Shown one piece after another: positions 34,102-44,900 of a DNA stretch of 64,000 bases (its first letter is position 1; each line of letters starts with the position of its first letter). Both the position numbers and the translations under genes were made by a program. The notes below the pieces were generated by a model. It was not told where the DNA came from. It did no database searches and was given only the letters and a program-made list of their open reading frames with translations. Location: NCBI GenBank assembly GCA_029781135.1, contig JAKOXH010000029.1:1-64000 (forward strand), written 5' to 3'. The stretch is from Planctomycetota bacterium (lineage in GTDB: Bacteria > Planctomycetota > Planctomycetia > Pirellulales > Lacipirellulaceae).

Positions 34102-34839
34102 ATGCAAATGAAATTCACGAACGCCGCAAGTTGTGCGACGCTGGCCGCCATCTCCCTCCTTGATGCCGGCTTGACGCTCTTCATCGCTTGGAAATACGCC
34201 TACGACGCCGCAACATGGATCGAAGCAATGTTGGCGGCACTTACGCTGCTCGTTTTGGCCGCGGGTCTCGCCACGATCTGTCGATTTTCAAAACACGTCG
34301 ATTGTTCGCCTATCGTATGGTGGGCGGTTATCGTCGGCTTGATCCTGGGAGCACTTTGGGTCTTTGAAATCCTCACCAACAATGTTCTCGCTCCGCCGCT
34401 CCCGGCGCGAGACATCATCGACAATTCATTTTGGGCAGCGATTGAACTCATCACTCTTGCGGGCGCATTCGCAATGGCTCTGCGTTCCCGTCGAGTAGTC
34501 CACGGCGTCGCGTTTGGTGCGTGGAGCGGGCTGGCGAGCGGATTGATTGCCTGCACCGCCGCTCTTGCACTCGTCACGTTCGGCATGCGTCTGCTCACGA
34601 CCGACCCGCTGAATGTCGCCGAATGGGCAACTCGCGGCGGGCCGTCTGGCGTATCGAGCATCGAGCGTTACTTTGCCTTCGAAACACTGGCCGGAGCGCT
34701 GGGCCACCTGCTGGTGCTGGGCGTTGGATTGGGAACGCTTGTCGGACTATTGGGGGGCTGGATCGCGGTGCTGGCCACGCGGCTGACTCCACGAGCGAGC
34801 CAAGCGATCGAGAGCCCTCCGAATAAGGCGGATCGTTGA
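34102..34839 (+). CDS. Multi-pass membrane protein (245 aa)
   Basis: Six or so hydrophobic segments are visible (for example CATLAAISLLDAGLTLFIAW, AMLAALTLLVLAAGLATI, VWWAVIVGLILGALWVF, LVLGVGLGTLVGLLGGWIAV). There are no transporter or enzyme motifs. It may be an unannotated membrane family specific to planctomycetes. ATG 34102 or 34108 could start it. It is convergent with the MFS gene (20 bases between stops). Confidence 0.65.
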   Translation: MQMKFTNAASCATLAAISLLDAGLTLFIAWKYAYDAATWIEAMLAALTLLVLAAGLATICRFSKHVDCSPIVWWAVIVGLILGALWVFEILTNNVLAPPLPARDIIDNSFWAAIELITLAGAFAMALRSRRVVHGVAFGAWSGLASGLIACTAALALVTFGMRLLTTDPLNVAEWATRGGPSGVSSIERYFAFETLAGALGHLLVLGVGLGTLVGLLGGWIAVLATRLTPRASQAIESPPNKADR

Positions 34840-34858
34840 AGAATCGACGAACTCGAAC

Positions 34859-36478
34859 CTACAGATCATGCATGTGTTCTGGCAGCGGGCGGTTCTTCGT
34901 TTCCGGTCCGAGCCAGATGATTGCAACTCCAAGCAAATAGATCGCGGCCAAGGCAGTCCCCGTTTTAGGAAACGCGTCGATTTCCACTCGTTCCGCCGGA
35001 ATCCCCTGGGCGAACCAGGCCGTGAGTGTGGCCGTTTGCAGGGTGCCCGCCGCCGCTAGTACGCGGCCGAAATTGAACGCAAAGCCTTGGCTGGTCGCGC
35101 GAATGCTCGTCGGAAACAATTCCGGCAAATACAACGGAAACCAGCCGTAGAACGCCGCCGTCACGCCGCCCGCCGTAAACACCGACCATAGAAATTTCGT
35201 CCCGAACACGCTGTTCGCTTGATACATGAACACGAGTGCCGCGAACGAACCCAGGCACAACAGCGCGTACGTGACGCGTCGCCCTAGCCAATCTCCGGCG
35301 AGGGCCGCGAGAATCGTGCCGACGATCGCTCCCAAGGCCATATAAATTTGGGTGAACTCCTTGGCATAGTACGGGCCGCCCTCCGTCGGCAGCAACTTGG
35401 CTAGCGGAATCGCCCACTTCGGCGCCCATTGCACCGAGCCCCACGTTCCCAACAGCGCCACGCCAGCAAGCGCTGCCCCCAATAACAGCCGGCGCAAACA
35501 GCGACTTCGATCACCCGCTTCCAACGCACCAGCCGCTTCGGCACGCTCCAAATACCGCATCACTGGAAACAAATATCCACCGAGAGCGATGGTTAGCCCC
35601 ACAGCCGAACCGGCAAGTCGAACGAACCTCGCCCACCAGGGCAGGGCATCCGCGGCACTTGCAGCCACCCCGCGCGTCCAACTGTCAAAAACCGGCGACC
35701 AGAAGAACACGACGGCCGCAGCACCTAACGCACCAAAGATCACGCCCAATAGGTCGCGCGTAGCCCAGTGCGAGGTCGCACCCTGATCGCGCTCTGCCTC
35801 CCATTTGCGCGACTCTGGCACGAGCAGCATCACAAAAAACACGAGTAGCGCCGGCACCGCCCCCACGATCATCATCAGCCGCCAGCCGTCGTTGTGAAGC
35901 AAGAGCTTCACCGTGTCGGGCGAAATACCGCACCCTTGTAGCACTCGCCCGAATCCTTCGATAAAACTGACGAGCCACAAGCTGATCAAACCGACCAACA
36001 AGTAGCCCACATTCGCCGCTGCCCCGATCAGCCCCGCTAAAAACGCCCGCGAGCGATCGGACCAGATTTCGATCACCAGCGCCACGCCCAGTGCCCACTC
36101 GCCTCCCATCCCCAGCGAGGCGACGAAACGCAGCGCGGCAATTTGCCAAGCCGCGCTCGCGAAGCCGCATAGCCCCGTGAAAATGGCATACGTGAAGATG
36201 CTGAGCGACATCGCCCGCACGCGGCCCAGGCGATCTCCCAACCAGCCGAAGATGACGCCGCCCGTTGCCGCCCCGATGAGGAACATCGCCATGATCACGG
36301 CGAACCAGCCATTCACCGTGGCGGCCGCCGCCCCGCGCGAGGTGAGCAAATCCTCCAGCGCCTTCGGCCCCACGAGCGGGAACATGCCCATCTCGAAGCC
36401 GTCGAATAGCCACCCCAACAAAGCGGCCGCCAACGCCATCCATTTGCCGCGAGGCGAGTCTGTGTTAGATGTCTGCAT
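34859..36478 (-). CDS. MFS transporter (539 aa)
   Basis: Twelve-helix major facilitator with cytoplasmic loop motif GWLGDRLGRVRAMS, LGMGGEWALGVALVIE and a second signature GDWLGRRVTYALL. It also shows YLPELFPTSIRATSQGFAFNFGR, the pattern of the aromatic-acid/sugar:H+ symporter groups. Substrate is not predictable. Its length is above the usual ~450 residues because of a long loop near residues 235-300. It lies downstream of the SGNH/PVC gene on the same strand, separated by a nested repeat. Confidence 0.88.
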   Translation of the reverse strand: MQTSNTDSPRGKWMALAAALLGWLFDGFEMGMFPLVGPKALEDLLTSRGAAAATVNGWFAVIMAMFLIGAATGGVIFGWLGDRLGRVRAMSLSIFTYAIFTGLCGFASAAWQIAALRFVASLGMGGEWALGVALVIEIWSDRSRAFLAGLIGAAANVGYLLVGLISLWLVSFIEGFGRVLQGCGISPDTVKLLLHNDGWRLMMIVGAVPALLVFFVMLLVPESRKWEAERDQGATSHWATRDLLGVIFGALGAAAVVFFWSPVFDSWTRGVAASAADALPWWARFVRLAGSAVGLTIALGGYLFPVMRYLERAEAAGALEAGDRSRCLRRLLLGAALAGVALLGTWGSVQWAPKWAIPLAKLLPTEGGPYYAKEFTQIYMALGAIVGTILAALAGDWLGRRVTYALLCLGSFAALVFMYQANSVFGTKFLWSVFTAGGVTAAFYGWFPLYLPELFPTSIRATSQGFAFNFGRVLAAAGTLQTATLTAWFAQGIPAERVEIDAFPKTGTALAAIYLLGVAIIWLGPETKNRPLPEHMHDL

Positions 36479-36532
36479 CGCCAGGGGGCCTACTCGCCAG
36501 GATCGGTCGTAGTCATTCGATCAAAAAAAACT

Positions 36533-36697
36533 GGCCACAGAGGTCACAGAGAACACCGAGGAGTAAGACGGAATGTTCAATGCAAAATGAGAAATGCAAA
36601 ATGTTCAATGCGGACAGATGACATTTTGCGTTGAACATTTTGTATTTTGCTGTTTATATTCGCTCTCGCTCGGCGTTCTCTGTGGACTCTGTGGCAG
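36533..36697. repeat. Two-tier nested inverted repeat, CACAGAG outside, TTCAATGCAAAATG inside
   Basis: Outer arms 36533-36561 and 36669-36697 are CCACAGAGGTCACAGAG-type words with their complement. Inner arms 36572-36610 and 36622-36652 are AATGTTCAATGCAAAATG-type words. The outer module matches the one at 28978 and 51741, but the inner module is different. Confidence 0.85.
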
Positions 36698-36715
36698 AAC
36701 ATCTTCCCGAATCAC

Positions 36716-39700
36716 CTACTTGCACGAACACAAAAACTCGACGATATCCAAAAACTCCGTCGGCGAAAGCGTGCTCGCCAGGTTCTCGGGCATGCTGCTC
36801 TGGTTGGTCGTCGTGGTTTCGTCGATATCCCCATTGGCAATCGTGGCTTGCTTGCCTTCCGCCATTTGCAGGGAGATCGACTTGTCGGTCTTGGCCGTCA
36901 CGAAACCGACCAATATCTTGCCTTCCGTCGTCACGATCGTCGTCGTCACATATTTTGGATCGACCTTCTTGCTCGGCTCGATGATCGACTCGACAATCTC
37001 ATGCCGTGTGAGCCGCTTGCCCACGTCGCTGTGATCGGGACCAAACTGGTAGCCCACGTCGCCCACTTTGTGGCAACTCGAGCACAACCGCGTGAAAACC
37101 GAGCGGCCGTTCCCCACGTCACCACGAATTGCCTCGACAGCCGCGTATGCCTTGGCTCGCGCGGGGTCTTTAACCTCCGGATTGACGAGCTTCTTGATCT
37201 CCGCCTGAACCGCCAGCCCAGGGGCCCGGCGTCTTGTGTAGTTCGCCAAGAACTCCTTCTGCCGATCATTGTCTCCCCCGAACTTGCCCGCTTGGTAGTC
37301 GCTCTGCCACTGTGGCTCGAGTGCCGCGAGCGTGTGTTCGAGCGTGTACTCAATCCACGAATCACTCTGCTTATCGAGCACGGCGAGAGCCGCTTCAGCC
37401 GCTTGGCGAGTGGGAAAGAAACTCAGCCCCCGCACCGCTTCGAGCCGCACGCGCGGATGTTCATCCCGCACCACCGCCGCCAGCAACTCAGACGCGTTCG
37501 GCATATACTCGTACTCATCCGCAACGGTGTGCACCGCGGCGGCCCGCGCTTGCGGCGTCTTCGCGGTCAGCACGTCGTGTAGCAACTTCTCGTTTACGGC
37601 ATGGTGACTTTGCTCGACCCACATCGCCTCGCACAACAGGCGGTCGTACTCGGGGTCGTTCTTATCGAGCCCCGCCACCCACTTGGCAACGGCCGCCAGG
37701 ATGACTTCCTTCGGCCGATCGCGCAATTCACGCCGGGCGCGGTAACGAGTGCGCGGTTCGTACGCACGCAGCTGCTCGAGTAGTTCTGCTTCCGGCTTCC
37801 GATACTGAATAACCGGCTCCAGCAACTTGTTCTTCGTGTACACGAGCCGATAGATGCGTCCCCGCTGGTGGTCGCGGTTCGGGTCGCGCTGCGAATACTG
37901 CATGTGGCCGATGAGCGCGTTGCACCAATCGCCAAACCAGAGCGCGCCGTCCGGCCCGATTTGAGCATCGACCGGCCGGAAGTTCTTATCGGTACTTGCC
38001 AACAAATCATTCGGCAGCGGCTTCTCGCCTTTTTTCTCGGCGTCGCTGGCGACCATGATGCGCTCGCCGACATATCCGGCCGATTGATCGCGCACGTTGA
38101 ACCGCGGCATCCCATTCATGTTGATGACGCACGAATACGTAAACTGCCCTTGCACATCCTTCGGAAACTGCCGCGTGAGCAGGAACTCGTTGCCCACGCA
38201 CGGCCGCATGCCCTGGTTGTTGAAGACCGGGTCCATCCCGCGGCGGCCATTCACCCACGCGCCACTGAGCGGCGAATCCCAGTGCTGCTGGGCCGTCGTG
38301 CCATCGCCCACAAAGCCTTGGCCCCAAGAATCGAACACGTAACACCACGGATTGCCGTAACCCGGCGTCATGAAATAACGAATCTTCAGCGTTCGCATGT
38401 CGATGACGTGCGAGCCCGGTGTATCGTGCGTGCGATGCGGGCCCCAGGGCGTTTCCACCGTGGTGCTCATCGAGACGCCTTCCAAATTATGGAGCAAGCC
38501 GCCGTTGGAGTACTCGAACTTGCCCGCCACGTGATGCGTGTCGTCGCTCGCCCAGCCATCGAACAACTGCACGACGATGTCCGCCTTGTCGTCGCCGTTG
38601 ATATCCTTGAGCCACAAGTAGCGCGGTTGATCGACGACGATCACGCCGCCGTTCCAGAACTCGAACCCCGTGGGGCAGTGCAGCTTGTCGTAGAACACGG
38701 TACACTTGTCGGCGTGGCCATCGTGGTCCGTATCTTCCAAAATGAGCAACCGATCGCTCGGCCGCGGATCGCCCGGCTTCCATAATGGGTAGGTCGGCAT
38801 GCAGCAGACCCACAACCGGCCGCGGTTATCGAAGCCGATTTGGTCCGGCTTCGCCAGTTCGGGAAATTCCTTTTCGCTCGCGAACGGCACCACTTCAAAC
38901 CCCTCCGGCACTTTCATCGTTTTGACGCATTCCTCCGGCGATAAGTACTCGAGCTTTTTGGGCTCCGAATAGGCTTGCTGCGGATTGCCGAACCGCGTTG
39001 GCGGCACGAACAGCTCGCCCGTCGCACTGTCATCCGGCGGCCCAGGGTCCTTGCCTTGGGCGATGTCCCAAACGACTCGGTCGCGCACGGCCGCCATCGA
39101 GCGAATCTTCTTGTACTCGCGCGGAAACGTTTCGGTGTCCCACGTCCGCCGGCCACCATATACGTACCAACCATTGAGCATGCGGTAGTCCTGCATGTGG
39201 ACCCACGACTTATCGTTGATGGCCGCCCGCAGTTTCTTGAACTCATCGGTGCTCATATTGGCGGCACTCGTCTCACCAAATAGGGCCTGGTCGACCGCGA
39301 AGGCAACTTCGCTATCGGCCTTATCGTTGAGGTGGCAGCCATCCACGGTGAATTGCATCCCGGCGTGCGAGGCGAAGAGCGGTTCCGTGATGCTCAGAAT
39401 ATCGACGAACGGCAAACCACGGGTTTTGGCGATCTCGGCAATGATTTCGGTGTAGCGATGCAGGTTTTCGTTCCGCTCGTTGGCGTCCGGCCACAACGGA
39501 TTCTCGGTCGGTTCCCAGGCGGCCGGTGAGATCAACACGAACCGCGGCTTCCCGCCACCGGGCCGCGAATACTGCTGGGTCATTTCATCCAGGTATTTGT
39601 TGTAGTCGTCGCGAAACTTTTGCTCGCCCGCCGGGCCGGAGAACGCTTCGTTAAAGCCGAAGAAACAAATAAACGTATCCGGTCCAAACACTTTCAGCGG

Positions 39701-40039
39701 GTCGTCGAGCGCCGTGTAGTTGTTGGGCCGCTGCCGGGAGTTAACCTCATCGCAGGGCCGGCCAAAGTTTCGCACGACTAGTTCCAATTGTGGAAACCGC
39801 GTGTGCAGCAGGGCCTCGAAATTGCCGAACAAGTTCATCCGCTCGGCCAACGAATTGCCGACGAGCGCGATGTGCTCGTGCTTGATAAACCGCAGTGGCA
39901 CCGTGTTCGGCGGAAGTTTTTCATTGGGATCGGGTTGCGCAGTCGTTGGAGCAGCCACAGGGGCTGCACCTTGGCAATCCACCGACCAATAAGCCGAGAA
40001 CACAAATGCCAAAATAAGGAGGAATGAATAGCTCTTCAT
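36716..40039 (-). CDS. SGNH hydrolase fused to a PVC-type CxxCH haem protein (1107 aa)
   Basis: The ATG at 40039 starts a signal peptide (MKSYSFLLILAFVFSAYWSVDCQG). Residues up to about 280 form an SGNH/GDSL-type lipase or esterase fold: HIALVGNSLAERM, a long middle part with FGFNEAF, then DGCHLND near the end. A membrane-bound-dehydrogenase-like propeller follows (PEGFEVVPFASEKEFPELAKP, NRGRLWVCCMPTYP), then helical repeats. The cytochrome-c-like tail has LCSSCHKVG near residue 986 and ends MPENLASTLSPTEFLDIVEF. It is exported; function unknown, possibly oxidation plus deacylation of a polysaccharide. Next upstream on the same strand are the DUF1501 and DUF1549/1553 genes. Confidence 0.88.
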   Translation of the reverse strand: MKSYSFLLILAFVFSAYWSVDCQGAAPVAAPTTAQPDPNEKLPPNTVPLRFIKHEHIALVGNSLAERMNLFGNFEALLHTRFPQLELVVRNFGRPCDEVNSRQRPNNYTALDDPLKVFGPDTFICFFGFNEAFSGPAGEQKFRDDYNKYLDEMTQQYSRPGGGKPRFVLISPAAWEPTENPLWPDANERNENLHRYTEIIAEIAKTRGLPFVDILSITEPLFASHAGMQFTVDGCHLNDKADSEVAFAVDQALFGETSAANMSTDEFKKLRAAINDKSWVHMQDYRMLNGWYVYGGRRTWDTETFPREYKKIRSMAAVRDRVVWDIAQGKDPGPPDDSATGELFVPPTRFGNPQQAYSEPKKLEYLSPEECVKTMKVPEGFEVVPFASEKEFPELAKPDQIGFDNRGRLWVCCMPTYPLWKPGDPRPSDRLLILEDTDHDGHADKCTVFYDKLHCPTGFEFWNGGVIVVDQPRYLWLKDINGDDKADIVVQLFDGWASDDTHHVAGKFEYSNGGLLHNLEGVSMSTTVETPWGPHRTHDTPGSHVIDMRTLKIRYFMTPGYGNPWCYVFDSWGQGFVGDGTTAQQHWDSPLSGAWVNGRRGMDPVFNNQGMRPCVGNEFLLTRQFPKDVQGQFTYSCVINMNGMPRFNVRDQSAGYVGERIMVASDAEKKGEKPLPNDLLASTDKNFRPVDAQIGPDGALWFGDWCNALIGHMQYSQRDPNRDHQRGRIYRLVYTKNKLLEPVIQYRKPEAELLEQLRAYEPRTRYRARRELRDRPKEVILAAVAKWVAGLDKNDPEYDRLLCEAMWVEQSHHAVNEKLLHDVLTAKTPQARAAAVHTVADEYEYMPNASELLAAVVRDEHPRVRLEAVRGLSFFPTRQAAEAALAVLDKQSDSWIEYTLEHTLAALEPQWQSDYQAGKFGGDNDRQKEFLANYTRRRAPGLAVQAEIKKLVNPEVKDPARAKAYAAVEAIRGDVGNGRSVFTRLCSSCHKVGDVGYQFGPDHSDVGKRLTRHEIVESIIEPSKKVDPKYVTTTIVTTEGKILVGFVTAKTDKSISLQMAEGKQATIANGDIDETTTTNQSSMPENLASTLSPTEFLDIVEFLCSCK

Positions 40040-40173
40040 CTCAAGATAGACCGCCATCGTAAGCAACTGAATTGAATCGCCAAGAAAGCCGCCGCGAGAC
40101 CGACCCGCCAGAGCCGACTTGCCATAATCTTAGCTACGAGATCGGCCGCTGTCTGCAAGGCTTGCGCGCGGAT

Positions 40174-40240
40174 CGTTTAACCCGGAGCCAACGGCGACGG
40201 AGCGCGAGGTTTTGTCTCGCCGTTGGCTCGGTGTTAAACG
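40174..40240. repeat. CGTTTAAC...GAGCCAACGGCGA inverted repeat
   Basis: Arms 40174-40197 and 40217-40240 are 24 nt each with two mismatches around a 19-nt centre. It lies between the SGNH/PVC gene (start 40039) and the DUF1501 stop at 40355. Confidence 0.85.
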
Positions 40241-40241
40241 A

Positions 40242-40335
40242 CGGGGTGGCATGCTCTCGCGCAGCGTGAGCATGGAATCCCTTTCCTTCAAGTAACATGG
40301 CCACGTCGGAGTACCTCCGAGGCCATGCCACCCCG
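40242..40335. repeat. CGGGGTGGCATG...CATGCCACCCCG repeat with inner hairpins
   Basis: A perfect 12-nt inverted repeat (40242-40253 and 40324-40335) encloses a GCTC/GAGC hairpin and a TCGGAG-TAC-CTCCGA hairpin. A second copy with the same outer word (one mismatch) is at 52491-52583. It is placed directly after the 40174 element. Confidence 0.82.
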
Positions 40336-40354
40336 CCGCCCACCGTCAACGCAG

Positions 40355-41815
40355 CTACGCCAGAATCTCACTCACCACGCGTGTCGGCAGCACGCCGGTG
40401 AGGCGGAAGTCGAGGCCTTGGCTGCGGAACGTGAGCCGTTCGTGGTCGAAGCCAAGCTGATGTAGCACCGTGGCGTGGAAATCGCGGACGTGGACGGGGT
40501 CCTTGACGATGTTGTACGAGAAATCGCACGTCTCGCCGTAGATGCTGCCACCCTTGAAGCCGCCGCCGGCCATCCACATCGTGAAGCACCGCGGATGATG
40601 ATCGCGACCGTAGTTTTGATGCGACAACCCGCCCTGCGAGTAAATCGTGCGGCCGAATTCGCCGCCCCAAATGACGATCGTTTCATCCAGCATGCCACGC
40701 TGCTTCAGGTCTTGAATCAGGCCATAGCACGCCTGATCCACGTCGCGACACTGGTCGGGCAGCCGTCCGGAGACGTTCGTGTGCGTATCCCAATTGTTGT
40801 GGTAAATCTGCACGAACCGCACGCCACGTTCGACCATCCGTCGAGCCAACAAGGCCGTGTTCGCGAACGTTCCCGGCTTCCGCGCTTCTTCACCATACAG
40901 TTTGTACGTCGCTTCCGACTCGCTGCCGAGGTCCGTCAGCTCCGGCACACTCGCTTGCATGCGGTACGCCAACTCGTACTGCTGAATGCGCGTCCGCGTT
41001 TGCGGATCGCCGAACTGCTGGTAGTTGAGCTGGTTGAGTGCGTTGACGCCGTCCAGGCTCACGCGGCGTACATCGCGTGGCACGCCCGGTGGATCGTTGA
41101 TGTACAGAATCGGGTCGCCGGCCGTGCGGAACGTAACCCCCGCGTGCTCGCCCGAAAGGAACCCGCTCGACCACAGCCGGGCCGAAATCGCTTGCACTTG
41201 TTCGGTGTTCGTGCTCTTGGCCACCATGACGACGAACGTGGGCAGATTATCGTTGAGCGCGCCCAACCCATACGACGCCCACGCACCCAGGCAAGGCCGC
41301 CCCGTGATTTGGGCACCCGTCTGCATCAGCGTGATTGCCGGCTCGTGGTTGATGGCCTCGGTATACATCGTGCGGACGAACGCGATGTCGTCGACCATCC
41401 TCCGCATCCAGGGCAAGAGCTCGCTGACCCACATGCCCGACTGGCCGCACCGCTCGAACTTGTACTTCGACGGGGCGATGGGGAACCGCGCTTGGCCGCT
41501 GGTCATCGTCGTGAGCCGCTGGCCCATCCGCACCGAATCGGGCAGGTCCTTGTCGAACCACTGGTCCATGACCGGCTTGTAGTCGTAGGTATCGAGCTGC
41601 GAAGGCCCACCGACCATGTGCAGGTAAATAATCTGCTTCGCCTTCGGGGCGAAATGGGTCATTTGCCGCTTCGCACCAGCGTTCGCCGCGGCCGCGGGGC
41701 CGGCAAGCGACTTGCCCGCCAGCGATGCCAGCGCAGCTGTGCCCAGCACGTGCGACCCGGCCGAAAGGAAATGGCGACGCGTAAGTTCCTGGCGAAATTG
41801 TTCAAATGGAATCAT
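40355..41815 (-). CDS. DUF1501 exported protein (486 aa)
   Basis: The N-terminal twin-arginine-like signal RRHFLSAGSHVLG is followed by an alanine-rich hydrophobic stretch, suggesting Tat export. The body matches the DUF1501 family, which belongs to the alkaline-phosphatase/sulfatase-like superfamily: KQIIYLHMVGGPSQLDTYD, GEFGRTIYSQGG, RDHHPRCFTMWMAGGGFKGG and HVRDFHATVLHQLGFDHERL. In planctomycetes these genes nearly always sit next to a DUF1549/DUF1553 gene, as here. The reaction catalysed is not established. Confidence 0.9.
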   Translation of the reverse strand: MIPFEQFRQELTRRHFLSAGSHVLGTAALASLAGKSLAGPAAAANAGAKRQMTHFAPKAKQIIYLHMVGGPSQLDTYDYKPVMDQWFDKDLPDSVRMGQRLTTMTSGQARFPIAPSKYKFERCGQSGMWVSELLPWMRRMVDDIAFVRTMYTEAINHEPAITLMQTGAQITGRPCLGAWASYGLGALNDNLPTFVVMVAKSTNTEQVQAISARLWSSGFLSGEHAGVTFRTAGDPILYINDPPGVPRDVRRVSLDGVNALNQLNYQQFGDPQTRTRIQQYELAYRMQASVPELTDLGSESEATYKLYGEEARKPGTFANTALLARRMVERGVRFVQIYHNNWDTHTNVSGRLPDQCRDVDQACYGLIQDLKQRGMLDETIVIWGGEFGRTIYSQGGLSHQNYGRDHHPRCFTMWMAGGGFKGGSIYGETCDFSYNIVKDPVHVRDFHATVLHQLGFDHERLTFRSQGLDFRLTGVLPTRVVSEILA

Positions 41816-41941
41816 TGAACTGTCTCACATAGCCCGGTCGTCTCGGCCGGGAGAAAATCTGCCGTCAAAAAACAACACAACCGAAACAACCTGCGGGCGA
41901 TTATGCCAATTGATACTTGAACCGACCCCAGAGGGGGTCGG

Positions 41942-44900
41942 CTATTTATTCACCACCTCATCCATATTCATGAGTTCATTCGCAACCATCGTCCATGCCG
42001 CCAATTGCTTCGGCGGAATGTTGGCGTCGCTCTTCGACTCGCCGACGGCGAGCAGCTTCGCCGCATCGTCGGCCACACTGCCGTAATGCTGTTCGAACTT
42101 CTGTAGCGTATTGCGAACGATCGCCGTCTCCTCCGGCCGCAACGGCCGCGCGAGCAGCCGGCTGGCGATGAACTCAATTCGCTGGTCGGTTTCAGCGTTC
42201 GCTTCGATCGCCCGCTCCGCCAAGTGCCGGGCCGCCTCGATGAACTGCGGATCGTTCAGCGTCACGAGCGCCTGCAGCGGCGTATTCGTGCGTTCACGAA
42301 CCATCGTGCATGTTTCGCGTGTCGGGGCGTTGAACACTTCCATCGAGGCCGGCGGTGCCGCCCGCTTCCAGAACGTGTACATACTGCGGCGATACAACGC
42401 CTCGCCCGCGTCCTGTTTGTAGTCGCGCGTGTTGCTGCCGATCATCGCGACGGCTTCCCACACGCCCGGCGGCTGGTACGGCTTCACGCTCGGCCCGCCA
42501 ATCTTGTTGGAAAGCAGACCGCTGGCCGCGAGCGCATAATCGCGCACCATTTCGGCATCCATGCGGAATCGCGGCCCACGCGAAAGGAGCCGATTCTCGC
42601 TATCCTTCTCCAACTTCTCGGGCGTGATGGCGGAGCTCTGCCGATAGGCGGCCGACGTGACCATCAGCTTGAAGAACTTCTTGACGTCCCAACCCGAATC
42701 GCGGAACTCGATGGCCAGCCAATCGAGCAGTTCTTGGTTCACGGGCAGTTCGCCCGAAATACCGAAGTCGCCGGCCGTTTTCACCAGACCCGTGCCAAAC
42801 ACTTCACTCCAGAAACGATTCACGGTCACGCGAGCCGTCAGCGGTTGATTCGGCAGCATCAACCACTTGGCAAACCCGAGGCGATTCCGCGGATAGTCGG
42901 CCGGGAACGCCGGCCACGATTTCGGCGTATCGGGCGTCACCTTCTCCCGCCGTTGATCGTATTCGCCGCGATTGAGCACATACGCAACCGGCGAATCCTT
43001 ACTTTCCTGCATCACGTAGCCGGTCGTACTACGGGCCTGGATGTCGGCCTGCTCGCGCACCAGCGATTCCTGCTTCTTCAGGCGATCCTGATAACAAGCA
43101 TCCACGCTCGTGAGCCACCAGTCGTACACACTGTTGACTTCCGCCTCACTTCGTTTTTCCGGCGGGGCCGCCACGATGGCCGACAATGACAACTTCGCCA
43201 GCAACGCAACTTCACTCTCCGCCAAACGCCGGCCATATAACCGCACGTCTTGCACCGTGGCCCCAGAAATCGGCGCGGTCGTATTCCGCTGACCGATCTT
43301 GAACGGCACGTTCGCCTTGAGCGTGCCGGCGAGCGAGTCGGCCACCACGTTCGTTTGCTGCGGCTGACCGTTGACAAACACCTTTACGCCGGCCGCCTTA
43401 CTGCCGCCGTCGTACACGATTGCCACGTGAACCCACTGATCCGCCGGCAACTGCTCGCGGGTCAGAACCTTGATCGCGTTCTGCGGCCAGCGATCGACCA
43501 AGTGAGCACCAATCCGCCGGCCTTCGACCCACAGATCCCAGCCGCGATATTCGCGGCGATCATCCATCCGCGACAGAATCGCGCCGGAGGAATCGTTGGC
43601 CGGCAGCTTCACCCAGGCCGCATACGAAAACGGTTGATTGGCGTCGTAATCGCCGACGTCATTCACGCTGAGCAACTCACCCTGATTCAAATACGCCGCG
43701 TTCTTACTCAACCGGCCGGGCCGCCACTCGACGGTCGCGGGCAGCGGCTTCGATTCCTGCTTGCCGCGCACTTCGTACCGAAACGTCTTCTCGCCGTCAT
43801 CCAAGGGCGCGAACAGCACGAGGTCTTGTGTGGGTACCCCCGCCGCGACATCCTCCGGCTTGGCCTTCTTCAGCCAGGCATCGAATTCGGGTCGCGCCGT
43901 CTTGCGACGTTCATCCACTAACGCCTTGGCGGATGGAATCTCCTTCGCCACCTCTTCCCATCGCTTCGCGTCGGCTTCCAGCGGCACGCTAACAATCGGC
44001 GGCGTATCTTTGATGTTGCCGTCCATCGCGGCTTGCGTCGTGTTGTTGAAGAACGCTGCCAGCGAATAGAACTCGTGCATCGTGAGCGGATCGAACTTGT
44101 GATCGTGGCACACGCTGCAGTTGGCGGTGGTGCCCATCCACACGCGTGCCATCGTCTCGGTGCGATCGCGTGTGTAGAGCACGTTGTATTCCTCCGCGAT
44201 GACACCACCTTCGTTCGTGGTAATGTTGCAGCGGTTGAACCCAGAGCCGAGCCGCTGATCCAGCGTGGCATTCGGCAACAGATCGCCCGCCAAGTTCTCG
44301 ATCGTGAACTCATCATACCGCATGTTCTGGTTGAAGGCCTTGATGACCCAATCGCGATACGACCAAATCTCGCGGTAGTTATCGAAGTGAATGCCGTGCG
44401 TATCGGCGTAGCGGGCCGCATCGAGCCAATATCGGCCCCGGTGCTCACCCCACTTCGGCGAGGCGAGCAGCCGGTCTACCAGCCGCTCGTAGGCATCGGG
44501 AGCGGTGTCATTCAGAAACTCAGCCACCAATTCCGGCGTGGGCGGCAAACCGGTAAGATCGAGACTCACTCGACGCGCCAGTGTTCTGCGGTCCGCTTCT
44601 GGCGCAGGTTGAAGTCCGTTCGCTTCCAGCTTCGCGAGAACGAAATTGTCGATCGGATTTCGCACCCAACCGGCGTTCTTCACGGCCGGCGGTGTCGGCT
44701 TCACCGGCGGAATGAGCGACCAATGTGGTTCGTACTCAGCCCCTTCCTTGATCCACCGCTTGAGGATCGCTTTTTGAGTATCCGTGAGCTTCTTCTTCGT
44801 CATCGGCGGCGGCATCACCTCGTCCGGGTTATCCGTAAGAATCCTCTCGATCGCCCCGCTGCCGTCTGGGTCACCGGGCGTGATCGCGCCCGAATCCATT

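Noticed and set aside
36647..37582. Plus-strand ORF of 311 aa opposite the PVC cytochrome C-terminus
   Set aside because: It begins within a nested repeat and runs antisense to conserved CxxCH-domain sequence.
40475..41818. Long plus-strand ORF of 447 aa opposite DUF1501
   Set aside because: It is the antisense of a clearly conserved gene, its composition is Arg/His-rich, and it has no domain; high GC codon usage leaves antisense frames open.
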